21,609 nucleotides of DNA from positions 1 to 21,609 of the forward strand of contig JALXCS010000134.1 in NCBI GenBank assembly GCA_026990815.1. Reading direction: 5' to 3'. The position numbers were made by a program, and so were the translations under genes. Below, piece after piece: positions 14,637-21,609 of the stretch (within the stretch, counting starts at the first letter, position 1; every line of letters starts with the position of its first letter). The notes beneath the pieces are model-generated. The model was not told the DNA's origin, ran no database searches, and saw nothing but the letters and a program-made list of their open reading frames with translations. This stretch comes from Methylomonas sp. (GTDB taxonomy: Bacteria > Pseudomonadota > Gammaproteobacteria > Methylococcales > Methylomonadaceae).

Positions 14637-14699
14637 TCAATTTCAAATACAATTTTCCGTTAAAATATCCTTTTTTTCTAAAATTATACATAACATTAA

Positions 14700-15278
14700 A
14701 TGACAACTGAAAATACTTTGCACGCTCGTAGCGAATCAAAATGTGAATTATGTAGTTCCACAGAAAATCTGATTACCTATGAAATCCCGCCCAATTCTGA
14801 TGGCAGTGCGGATCAATCAATCCTCATTTGCAACACTTGCCACGAGCAAATTGAAAATCCGGATAAAGTTAATATTCATCACTGGCGTTGTCTCAATGAC
14901 AGCATGTGGAGTCAGATTCCTGCGGTACAAGTAATGGCATGGCGCATGCTAACAAGATTGAAAGATGAAGGCTGGCCGCAAGATTTACTCGATATGCTTT
15001 ATTTGGACGATCAAACACTGGACTGGGCAAAACAAACTGAAGCAAATGATATCGCTGATTCTATCCAACATCTAGACAGCAATGGCGTTTTGCTTGAAGC
15101 TGGTGATACAGTCACATTAATCAAGGACCTAAATGTCAAAGGCGCAAACTTTACTGCCAAACGTGGCACTGCAGTCCGTGGAATTTCTTTGGCTGCAGAT
15201 AATTCGGAGCAAATTGAAGGCCGCGTCAATGATCAAAAAATTGTGATATTAACAAAGTTTGTAAAGAAAACCGGTTGA
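14700..15278 (+). CDS. phnA: PhnA-type zinc-ribbon protein
   Basis: A 192-residue protein with an N-terminal zinc ribbon (CELC at about 15-18 and CNTC at about 48-51) followed by HHWRCLNDSMWSQIPAVQVMAWRML, a helical middle, and a C-terminal small barrel (LEAGDTVTLIKDLNVKGANFTAKRGTAVRGI...GRVNDQKIVILTKFVKK). This is the PhnA/YjdM family, named from the phosphonate operon of E. coli but not needed for C-P cleavage; function is unknown. It is 63 bp after the zinc-ribbon membrane protein gene on the same strand and may belong to the same transcript. Confidence 0.88.
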   Translation: MTTENTLHARSESKCELCSSTENLITYEIPPNSDGSADQSILICNTCHEQIENPDKVNIHHWRCLNDSMWSQIPAVQVMAWRMLTRLKDEGWPQDLLDMLYLDDQTLDWAKQTEANDIADSIQHLDSNGVLLEAGDTVTLIKDLNVKGANFTAKRGTAVRGISLAADNSEQIEGRVNDQKIVILTKFVKKTG

Positions 15279-15466
15279 TCTTATCCCCCTCTGTCATCCA
15301 TCCTTCTTAATACTGAAAGTCATTATAATCCCGAGAATGACTGAACTATAATCCAGATATTTTATCTTATCGTTTGAGCAGGTTTTTTCCATTATAATGG
15401 CCTGAGAAAATATTTTAACCTTACCTGAATTTTTTAATTCACCCTTTTACATTACCGGAGATTATT
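15279..15466 (+). promoter_or_regulatory. Intergenic region before the TPR gene with repeated TATAATCC elements
   Basis: The region contains TATAATCCCGAGA (15324-15336) and TATAATCCAGA (15347-15357); the second is an exact copy of the element upstream of the XpaC/TelA operon (9968-9978), and each has GTCA or GACT close before it. A 12-bp palindrome, CCATTATAATGG, lies near 15390-15402, and a CCGGAG Shine-Dalgarno precedes the TPR start. A shared promoter or operator type is possible. Confidence 0.35.
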
Positions 15467-16234
15467 ATGTCGTTTCTAGATATTTTATTTGGTAGCCGAA
15501 AACTAAAAACCGCAAAAAAACTCACTGAGGCCGCACGAAATGAAAGTGGTGAAACAGCGAATCAGCTTTATAAAGAAGCCTACGAAAAATTTGCTAGTAT
15601 TTCTGAATCTTCATCCAATTATAGTGATGCACTTTATCAGTGGGGGTTTACCCTACTACATCAGGCACAAAGTAAATCCTCACCTGAGGAAGCAGCCAAA
15701 ATTTATGAAGAGGCGATAACTAAATTTTCATTCTGTCAGACCGTTTCTGCCAATCACTTAGGAGCTGCTGTGGATGGTGGCGTTGCTTTGATGGGATTGG
15801 CCAAAGCCAAAAATTTAGGTCTGGATGATGAGATATATGCAAAAGCAAAAACTTTATTTGAAAAAGCCGAACAAATTCAGGAAGGCTCTGCTTCATATAA
15901 TCAGGCATGCATGGCAGCATTGGCAAATGATAAGGAGGCTTGCCAGGCAGCTTTGGAAAAAGCCCGATCTCATGGCCTTCTTCCAGATGTAGAAGATATC
16001 AAAAATGATGAAGACCTGAAAAATGTTAAAAGACTTGCCTGGTTTAAAAAGCTTATCCAGGAATTAGAAGCAGAGAAAAAGGAAGAAGAAGATAAACTAA
16101 AGGAATTAGAAAGAAAAAAAGCGGAAAGAAAGAAGCAAGCTAACCTTAAACAGAAAAATGAACCCGAAAAAGAGCAAAAACAAGATAACGAAAAACCATC
16201 CAAAGAAGATCAGGAACAAAAACCTGAACAATAG
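15467..16234 (+). CDS. TPR-repeat protein with charged C-terminal coiled coil
   Basis: A 255-residue soluble protein. Residues about 10-180 form helix pairs of TPR type (ANQLYKEAYEKFASI, YSDALYQWGFTLLHQAQS, AKIYEEAITKFSF, AKTLFEKAEQIQEGSASYNQACMAALANDKEACQAALEKAR). Residues about 205-255 are almost entirely Lys, Glu and Gln, a coiled coil or disordered tail. TPR proteins act as scaffolds; no target can be named. The ATG is preceded by CCGGAG. It follows the PhnA gene by 188 bp with its own putative promoter elements and ends just before a hairpin upstream of tupA. Confidence 0.8.
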   Translation: MSFLDILFGSRKLKTAKKLTEAARNESGETANQLYKEAYEKFASISESSSNYSDALYQWGFTLLHQAQSKSSPEEAAKIYEEAITKFSFCQTVSANHLGAAVDGGVALMGLAKAKNLGLDDEIYAKAKTLFEKAEQIQEGSASYNQACMAALANDKEACQAALEKARSHGLLPDVEDIKNDEDLKNVKRLAWFKKLIQELEAEKKEEEDKLKELERKKAERKKQANLKQKNEPEKEQKQDNEKPSKEDQEQKPEQ

Positions 16235-16245
16235 AAATATTTCTT

Positions 16246-16274
16246 TCACTCCCGCCAATATTTGGCAGGAGTGA
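16246..16274 (+). terminator. Hairpin after the TPR gene
   Basis: TCACTCCcGCCAA (16246-16258) and TTGGCaGGAGTGA (16262-16274) form a 12-bp stem with one mismatch and a three-base loop, starting 12 bases after the stop codon. No T tract follows, so it may be a Rho-assisted end or a leader structure of tupA. Confidence 0.45.
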
Positions 16275-16321
16275 CCGGCCTTGCAATGTAGTCTGGCCTC
16301 AAGGTCGTCACATAAATCCAA

Positions 16322-17149
16322 ATGCAATACATTTTTTCTCATGCAACCTGGAAAGAGTTTCTTTTCATTTCTGCATTGTTGATATTCAATTCGGTAAGCA
16401 AAGCTGAAAACATTTTAAAAATGTCAACGACCACCAGCACCGAAAATTCCGGTTTGTTAGCTGCCCTGAACCCGGTATTTGAAAAAAAATATGCGATTAA
16501 AATACATGTTATTGCCGTAGGAACAGGTAAAGCCTTAAAAATTGGTGCAAATGGTGATGTTGATGTGGTCTTTGTTCATGCGCCTGAAGCAGAGCTAAAA
16601 TATGTTGAGCAAGGGCATTTTGTTGATCGCTCAGCTGTCATGCATAATGACTTTGTCATTGTTGGCCCAGCCAATGACCCCGCGAATATTAAAATCGCTA
16701 AAACTGTGACAACGGCATTCCAAAAAATTGTAACCAACCAATCCGTTTTTATTTCCCGCGGAGATGACTCAGGCACTCATAAAAAAGAGAAAATGATCTG
16801 GAAAATTGCTGGAATTGCCCCTCTAGGTGACTGGTATTTATCTGTTGGCCAGGGAATGGGAGCTGTTTTAAGAATTGCAGACGACAAACAAGGCTACACC
16901 TTGACTGACCGAGGAACACAAATTGCCTATTCAGATAAAATCACGCTGCAAATATTATTTGCTGGAGACCCGTTATTGTTCAACCCCTATCATGTGATGG
17001 CTGTTAACCCAAAAAAGCACCCCCATGTTCGTTACGAACTTGCCAAGAAATTTATTGAATTTGTAACTGGGCCAGAAGGTCAGCAAATTATTAAAAATTT
17101 TCGCTTGCAAGGGCAGCAACTTTTTTATCTTGATGCTACAAAGCTTTAA
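16322..17149 (+). CDS. tupA: Tungstate ABC transporter, periplasmic binding protein
   Basis: A 275-residue substrate-binding protein with a signal peptide (FLFISALLIFNSVSKA, residues about 13-28). The mature start MSTTTSTENSGLL is the TupA oxyanion-binding hallmark (TTTST-x-x-SGLL). It also shows AVGTGKALKIGANGDVDVVFVHAPEAE, HNDFVIVGPANDPANI and ISRGDDSGTHKKE, all standard for tungstate-specific TupA as opposed to ModA. Tungstate would feed tungsten or molybdenum cofactor enzymes such as formate dehydrogenase; that link is inference. No strong Shine-Dalgarno. It heads the tupABC operon. Confidence 0.92.
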   Translation: MQYIFSHATWKEFLFISALLIFNSVSKAENILKMSTTTSTENSGLLAALNPVFEKKYAIKIHVIAVGTGKALKIGANGDVDVVFVHAPEAELKYVEQGHFVDRSAVMHNDFVIVGPANDPANIKIAKTVTTAFQKIVTNQSVFISRGDDSGTHKKEKMIWKIAGIAPLGDWYLSVGQGMGAVLRIADDKQGYTLTDRGTQIAYSDKITLQILFAGDPLLFNPYHVMAVNPKKHPHVRYELAKKFIEFVTGPEGQQIIKNFRLQGQQLFYLDATKL

Positions 17150-17261
17150 TGGTCAAAAAGCCAGAATAATCTCAAACAAAGTTGCTTCTTGCCTGAATAA
17201 TAGCCAGTTTGGATAGAATAATTACCAATAATTTTATTGAAGTATTTGAATACTAAACCAA

Positions 17262-17954
17262 GTGGGCTACTTCTCTCAATCTTTATCCGCAGCATTAGAA
17301 CTGGTTTTTCAGTTTGATCCGGGCGTTTGGTTTGTGGTTTGGGTATCTTTGAAAATTTCCTTTCTGGCCGTGTCGATTTCATCAATTTTTGCCATCCCTC
17401 TAGGTACATGGATCGCAATCAATCGATTTACCGGAAAACAATTTTTACAACAAATATTAAATACCTTAATGGCCATTCCAACCGTTGTGATTGGTTTATT
17501 TCTCTATGGTTTATTGAGTCGCCAAGGTACATTTGGAGAATTTGGACTGTTATATACCCAATGGGCGATTGTCATAGGTGAATGCTTGTTAATTTCCCCC
17601 ATCATCCTGAACTTAACAGTAACCGCCATACATTCATCAGACAGCAGATTGGTTCCCACTTTGTTGACTTTAGGCGCAAATCGTTTGCAATTAATAACGC
17701 TAGTTCTCAGTGAAACACGATTTGCCGTGATGGCAGCGCTAGTAACAGGTTTCGGCAGAGCCATTGGTGAGGTCGGAATTGCCATGATTCTGGGTGGCAA
17801 CATTCAAGGTCACACTCGAACCATGACTACAGCCATCGCCCTGGAAACCAGCAAAGGGGAGTTTGAATTTGCACTGGCCTTGGGAATACTGCTGTTAATC
17901 ATTGCATTTATTGTAAATCTGGGTTTGCAATATTTACAGCGAGATACCGAATAA
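17262..17954 (+). CDS. tupB: Tungstate ABC transporter, permease
   Basis: A 230-residue inner-membrane permease with five or six helices. The coupling loop facing the ATPase is the EAA-like segment GFGRAIGEVGIAMILGGNI (about residues 165-184). The N-terminal FDPGVWFVVWVSLKIS and IPLGTWIA segments match TupB. The start is GTG; an in-frame TGA 15 bases upstream rules out an earlier start. The 112-bp gap after tupA is long for this operon and holds no gene or clear signal that I can see. It ends 1 base before tupC. Confidence 0.9.
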   Translation: MGYFSQSLSAALELVFQFDPGVWFVVWVSLKISFLAVSISSIFAIPLGTWIAINRFTGKQFLQQILNTLMAIPTVVIGLFLYGLLSRQGTFGEFGLLYTQWAIVIGECLLISPIILNLTVTAIHSSDSRLVPTLLTLGANRLQLITLVLSETRFAVMAALVTGFGRAIGEVGIAMILGGNIQGHTRTMTTAIALETSKGEFEFALALGILLLIIAFIVNLGLQYLQRDTE

Positions 17955-17955
17955 A

Positions 17956-18621
17956 ATGGCGAATCTTTATCAGCTTGACGATGTCCAGTTTGCTTATAGC
18001 AAAAAAACTGTACTGAATATTGCACACCTGAAAATTTCCTCCAATACCATTACTGCCTTATTGGGGAAAAACGGTGCCGGCAAAAGCACCTTAATGAAAC
18101 TGCTAGCATTTCTGGAAAAACCTCAGCAAGGAAAAATACAATTTCATTCTGAAAACATAACTACCGTTTCTACATTCGAATTGCGAAAACAGGTGGTCCT
18201 GGTTGCTCAAAAGCCTTATTTACTCCGTGGAACAGTACTCGACAATATCATGCTGGGACTAAAATTCAGATCTCTGCCCATTGCCATTGCTCAAGAAAAA
18301 GCTCAAAAAGCTTTGTCCCAAGTCGATATTTCTTACTTACAGAACAAACAAACTGCTGATTTATCAGGCGGTGAAGCTCAAAAGGTTGCTCTGGCAAGAG
18401 CTTTAGCATTACAACCCAAAGTGTTATTACTGGATGAGCCCTTTAGTCACTTGGATCAAGACAGTATTTTTCTCATAAAGACACTAATGAAAGACTTTGT
18501 TTATCAAAAAGGTCATTCCATAATTTATAGCACTCATAATCCTCTACATACTTCCCAAATTGCTGAAAAAACCATTAATTTGGATTCAGGGCGTTGTGTA
18601 AAAATCAACACCCTTCTGTAA
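17956..18621 (+). CDS. tupC: Tungstate ABC transporter, ATPase
   Basis: A 221-residue ABC ATPase, short as usual for TupC. Walker A is LGKNGAGKST (about residue 36), the Q-loop is VAQKPYLL, the signature is LSGGEAQKVALARALAL, Walker B is VLLLDEPFSHLD and the H-loop His is in IIYSTHNP. No regulatory TOBE domain is present, unlike ModC. It starts 1 base after the tupB stop, so the pair is translationally coupled. The transcript probably ends before the norB promoter region. Confidence 0.92.
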   Translation: MANLYQLDDVQFAYSKKTVLNIAHLKISSNTITALLGKNGAGKSTLMKLLAFLEKPQQGKIQFHSENITTVSTFELRKQVVLVAQKPYLLRGTVLDNIMLGLKFRSLPIAIAQEKAQKALSQVDISYLQNKQTADLSGGEAQKVALARALALQPKVLLLDEPFSHLDQDSIFLIKTLMKDFVYQKGHSIIYSTHNPLHTSQIAEKTINLDSGRCVKINTLL

Positions 18622-18644
18622 TTTATCTCCACACAGTTTTATAC

Positions 18645-18686
18645 TTGATCTAGATCAAATAGTTTTCAAAAAAATACTTTTAATTT
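18645..18686 (+). promoter_or_regulatory. FNR/Anr-type site and -10 upstream of nitric oxide reductase
   Basis: TTGATCTAGATCAA (18645-18658) is a perfect palindrome with the full FNR consensus TTGAT-N4-ATCAA. A -10-like TAATTT lies at 18681-18686, predicting a start near 18693, about 41.5 bases from the palindrome centre, exactly the class II activator position. The leader before the ATG would be about 137 bases. Control by FNR, Anr or an NO-sensing Dnr/Nnr relative is inferred. Confidence 0.8.
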
Positions 18687-18829
18687 AAAAAATTTTGAGA
18701 CCTTAACCGTATATTTATGTATTCTAATAGAGCAAACAAGCTCCAATTCAGATGTTACAAATCAACAAAGAGGAACAAATAACAAATCGAATATAAAAAC
18801 CTTTTCATCAACTTCTTCAAGGACTTAAA

Positions 18830-21139
18830 ATGGAAACATATAAAGAAACATTTTCAGTTAAAAGACTCTGGCAGATACTGGCAATCAGCTTACTCTTGTC
18901 CTTTTCCATTCTATTATTTTTCGGTAGCAAGATTTACCAACAAGCCCCTCCAATACCTGAGGTATTTAAAACGCCTTCAGGCGATATTATCTACACAAAA
19001 AAAGATATTGAAGATGGCCAAAACATTTGGCAATCCATTGGCGGCATGCAGCAAGGCTCAATTTGGGGTCATGGCAGCTATCTGGCGCCGGACTGGACGG
19101 CCGACTGGCTACATCGTGAATCATTAGCCCTGCTTGCTCTGATCGCCCAAAAAGAGCTAGTAGGTTTACCGGCATCGACAGAACAGCAAATGGAAATGCA
19201 TAAAGTGACATTGCGTCATGAAATGCGAAAAAATACTTATGACGAACAAACCGGCATAGTTACTCTTACTACAGATCGCGCTCAAGCCATTAAAAATGTC
19301 GAACAGCATTACATTGATCTACTTACTGCAAAAAACGAACAAGCACTACAGTTACGCAAGGATTATGCATTCCCTCTCAATTCAGTTTTGGAGGATCAAA
19401 AGGCTCGAAAATTATCGGCGTTCTTTTTCTGGTCTTCCTGGGCTGCAGTGACAACCAGACCAAGGGATGATGTCAGTTACACCAGCAATTGGCCGCATGA
19501 ACCTCTGGTGGGCAATACACCATCCGCCAGCATTCTTATCTGGAGTCTTATCTCCATTTTTTTATTGCTGGGAGGAATAGGAACGATTGTTTGGTATTAT
19601 GCCCGGCAATTCGATGCCTGGCGGGCAGACCAAATACCTGAAACCGGATTTGCACAAGAGGATGTTGTGGCAACCGCAACTATTACCCCATCAATGAGAG
19701 CAACTGCAAAATATTTCTGGGTAGTAACAGCGCTTTTTGTTACTCAGATTTTACTTGGCATTATTACCGCTCATTATGCAGTGGAAGGCCAGGGACTTTA
19801 CGGGTTACCTCTGATTGATTATTTACCTTATGCAGTGACCCGCACCTGGCATACCCAGCTTGCAGTATTGTGGATTGCCACTGCCTGGCTGGCAACTGGA
19901 CTGTATGTTGCACCTATGATTTCCGGCCATGAGCCGAAATTTCAACGTTTTGGTGTCAATTTTTTATTCTTTAGCTTATTAGTTATCGTTGTTGGCTCTT
20001 TTGCTGGCGAATGGATGGCCGTACATGGCTTTATTGATAATCTGGCCATCAATTTCTGGTTTGGTCATCAAGGTTATGAATACATCGACCTAGGCCGATT
20101 TTGGCAAATTTATCTATTTATTGGACTGCTATTATGGGTTATTTTAGTTTTACGAGGACTCTGGCCAGCTTTGAAAGATAAGACATCTGGTTCGTTAGTT
20201 TTTCTGGTCGTAATATCCACAGTCTCGATTGGTTTACTGTATGGCGCCGGCCTGATGTGGGGACAACATACTCATATCAGCGTCATGGAATATTGGCGCT
20301 GGTGGGTTGTGCATTTATGGGTTGAAGGTATTTTTGAAGTTTTTGCAACAGCAATCATTTCAACTCTTTTTGTGCGCATGGGTTTATTAAGAGTCTCTGT
20401 TGCCACCACCATGATTTTATTTGCGACAATCATTTTTCTGGGCGGCGGTGTATTAGGGACTTTTCATCATTTATATTGGAGCGGCACACCCATTTCAATA
20501 CTGGCCATTGGCGCAACCTTTTCAGCTCTGGAAGTTGTGCCATTATTGGTGGTTGGTTTTGAAGCCTACAGCCGGTCAAAAATCGAACATGAAATGGAGT
20601 GGGAGGCCAACTATCACTGGCCATTTATGTTTTTTGCCGCTGTACTTGTCTGGAATATGATTGGTGCAGGATTGTTCGGATTTTTGATAAACCCCCCTAT
20701 TTCTCTCTATTATCTGCAAGGACTAAATACCACAGCAAATCATGGCCATGCCGCATTATTCGGTGTTTATGGCATGCTTGGCTTAGGTTTGATGTTATTT
20801 TGTATGCGCGGCCTAACCGATGTCCATCAATGGAACCAAAAACTGTTAAAAGTTTCATTTTGGAGTTTGAATATTGGGCTTGCCATGATGACCTTCCTGT
20901 CGCTTCTTCCTCAAGGATTATGGCAAAGTTATGCCAGTATCAAACATTATTATGCCTATGCCCGTTCAGCAGAATTTATGCATAGTGCTGTCATGGAAGG
21001 ATTGGTTTGGGCGCGCGTTCCGGGCGATATCGTTTTTGCTGTTGGAGTTTTTGCCTTTGCGATATTTGTATATCAAGCATTCACCAACAAACAACCAAGT
21101 GCTGTAACAGTGGCTAACGGACAGCCAGAAACACCATAA
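18830..21139 (+). CDS. norB: Quinol-dependent nitric oxide reductase (single-subunit qNor)
   Basis: The 769-residue enzyme reduces 2 NO to N2O using quinol. It has an N-terminal helix (about 15-33), a cytochrome-c-like but heme-less periplasmic domain (residues about 35-240), a second helix and then the 12-helix catalytic core. Visible metal ligands: H341 (RTWHTQLAVLW) and H640 for low-spin heme b, H638 for heme b3, H495, H546 and H547 for iron B, with Glu499 (HLWVEGIFE) beside iron B. No CxxCH is present, so it is the quinol type (norZ). AAGGAC precedes the ATG. A perfect FNR-type site upstream suggests low-oxygen induction. It may serve NO detoxification or partial denitrification. Confidence 0.95.
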   Translation: METYKETFSVKRLWQILAISLLLSFSILLFFGSKIYQQAPPIPEVFKTPSGDIIYTKKDIEDGQNIWQSIGGMQQGSIWGHGSYLAPDWTADWLHRESLALLALIAQKELVGLPASTEQQMEMHKVTLRHEMRKNTYDEQTGIVTLTTDRAQAIKNVEQHYIDLLTAKNEQALQLRKDYAFPLNSVLEDQKARKLSAFFFWSSWAAVTTRPRDDVSYTSNWPHEPLVGNTPSASILIWSLISIFLLLGGIGTIVWYYARQFDAWRADQIPETGFAQEDVVATATITPSMRATAKYFWVVTALFVTQILLGIITAHYAVEGQGLYGLPLIDYLPYAVTRTWHTQLAVLWIATAWLATGLYVAPMISGHEPKFQRFGVNFLFFSLLVIVVGSFAGEWMAVHGFIDNLAINFWFGHQGYEYIDLGRFWQIYLFIGLLLWVILVLRGLWPALKDKTSGSLVFLVVISTVSIGLLYGAGLMWGQHTHISVMEYWRWWVVHLWVEGIFEVFATAIISTLFVRMGLLRVSVATTMILFATIIFLGGGVLGTFHHLYWSGTPISILAIGATFSALEVVPLLVVGFEAYSRSKIEHEMEWEANYHWPFMFFAAVLVWNMIGAGLFGFLINPPISLYYLQGLNTTANHGHAALFGVYGMLGLGLMLFCMRGLTDVHQWNQKLLKVSFWSLNIGLAMMTFLSLLPQGLWQSYASIKHYYAYARSAEFMHSAVMEGLVWARVPGDIVFAVGVFAFAIFVYQAFTNKQPSAVTVANGQPETP

Positions 21140-21154
21140 TACCCTTTGACAAAA

Positions 21155-21178
21155 AACCCTCTCCGAAAGGAGAGGGTT
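21155..21178 (-). terminator. Rho-independent terminator facing the pcm gene
   Basis: AACCCTCTCC-GAAA-GGAGAGGGTT is a perfect 10-bp stem with a GAAA tetraloop. Read leftward it is followed by TTTTTT, a classic terminator for the pcm remnant. Read rightward it lies 16 bases after the norB stop with an A tract before it. The flanking GGTTGGAGTAAGGGG resembles widespread CCCTCTCC/GGAGAGGG intergenic repeats. Confidence 0.75.
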
Positions 21179-21204
21179 GGAGTAAGGGGAATCAAAAAGT
21201 TAGC

Positions 21205-21500
21205 TTAATCACCACCCACCAACGGAACAAAAGCAACCCCAAGAACCTCATGGCTGTGAAGTTCTCCTTGATGGTCCTTTTCAATCACGTAAAGCTTCTG
21301 ATAACTGTGCGGTTCTCCAACAGGAATAACCAACTTTTTACCAGGCTTTAATTGTTCAAGCAAAGGCTCAGGAATATTTCTAGCCGCTGCAGTTACAATA
21401 ATACCATCATAAGGGGCATGTTCAGGCCAGCCTTCATGACCATTACCAACACGGAGCTGAATATTATCATAACCCAATTCTCCAAAAATACGTTTGTGCA
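21205..21500 (-). pseudogene. pcm: Protein-L-isoaspartate O-methyltransferase, 3' part only
   Basis: About 98 codons match the C-terminal half of Pcm, which repairs isoaspartyl residues in aged proteins: LGYDNIQLRVGNGHEGWPEHAPYDGIIVTAAA, then LLEQLKPGKKLVIPVG, then LYVIEKD and EVLGVAFVPLV. The full protein is about 215-225 residues; the N-terminal domain and SAM motif I (VLEIGTGSGY type) are missing. The similarity stops at about 21500, where an IS256-like end begins. The frame runs on into the insertion sequence to an ATG at 21534-21536 region or a TTG at 21588, but those residues are foreign. Probably non-functional. Confidence 0.8.
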
Positions 21501-21609
21501 GGTAGTGTTCAAAAATCTGTGTCATTTTCATAAAATGAAGAAATAACAAAGAGGAAGATTGATGACACACACATTTAATTTCGAACAAGCCATTAAGGAT
21601 TTACAGTCA
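21501..21609 (+). mobile_element. Left end of an IS256-family insertion sequence (partial)
   Basis: GGTAGTGTTCAAAAATCTGT continuing GTCATTTT begins exactly where pcm similarity ends and resembles IS256-family terminal inverted repeats, which commonly contain a GTGTTCAAAAATCTGTGTCA-like core as I remember them. A transposase-like start follows 61 bases later. The element continues past the window, so its length, right end and target duplication cannot be seen. Confidence 0.65.
21562..21609 (+). CDS. IS256-family transposase, N-terminal fragment (window edge)
   Basis: Only the first 16 codons are present: MTHTFNFEQAIKDLQS. The F-(D/N)-F-E-(K/Q)-A-(L/I)-x-x-L pattern is the usual start of IS256-family transposases that carry out DDE cut-and-paste transposition. 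GAGGAAG lies about 6 bases before the ATG. The call rests on a short stretch plus the terminal-repeat-like sequence upstream and the interrupted pcm gene beside it. Confidence 0.6.
   Translation, partial: MTHTFNFEQAIKDLQS

Noticed and set aside
16235..16321. Molybdenum-cofactor riboswitch upstream of tupA
   Set aside because: The region has one clean hairpin, but its length (87 bases) and sequence do not show the multi-stem Moco consensus.
18700..18735. NsrR-type palindrome in the norB leader
   Set aside because: Only loosely symmetric AT-rich sequence; the consensus arms are not present.
1..21609. CRISPR arrays, tRNA or rRNA genes
   Set aside because: No regularly spaced repeats, cloverleaf-like segments or rRNA-conserved stretches were found on either strand.

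Overview
The window looks like a chromosome segment of an AT-rich, respiring gammaproteobacterium. A methanotroph-like member of the Methylococcales is my best guess, inferred only from gene style: tungstate uptake, a quinol-type nitric oxide reductase, a bacterial alpha-carbonic anhydrase and IS256-type ends. I see no rRNA, tRNA or CRISPR array.

Region 1 (1-6640). A small membrane protein and a SAM methyltransferase are read leftward. Divergent from them is a response regulator/histidine kinase pair (OmpR-type receiver plus TctE/QseC-type sensor). Downstream of the kinase lies an unusual rightward gene set: ATP synthase membrane subunits a, c and b with no F1 genes, then a PsiE-family membrane protein, then a periplasmic alpha-carbonic anhydrase. 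A near-identical 20-bp sequence (18/20) occurs in the regulator/methyltransferase intergenic region and just upstream of atpB. It has the same orientation and the same distance to a -10-like hexamer relative to the methyltransferase gene and to atpB. I read this as the regulator's binding site, tying the two-component system to the orphan F0/PsiE/carbonic-anhydrase operon. This is the best candidate here for an undescribed system.

Region 2 (6641-9900). A leftward cytochrome b561 protein is fused to a DUF3611-like membrane domain. Then come a small exported single-anchor protein (rightward), a DUF4136 lipoprotein (leftward) and a Cys-rich TRASH-like metal-binding protein (leftward).

Region 3 (9950-16234). 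A rightward stress-type cluster: an unlisted 46-codon lipoprotein-like gene overlapping the start of an XpaC-family membrane protein, TelA, an SPFH (virion-core/YdjI-like) protein with a C-terminal GYF_2 domain, a double zinc-ribbon membrane-anchored protein, a PhnA-type zinc-ribbon protein and a TPR protein. The first four genes are tightly packed and resemble known TelA/XpaC and YdjI/YdjG membrane-stress neighbourhoods.

Region 4 (16235-21609). A tungstate-type ABC transporter (tupABC), then a quinol-dependent nitric oxide reductase with a perfect FNR/Anr-type site and a correctly spaced -10 upstream. The right edge holds the 3' part of pcm, cut by what appears to be the left end of an IS256-family insertion sequence whose transposase starts at 21562 and runs out of the window.
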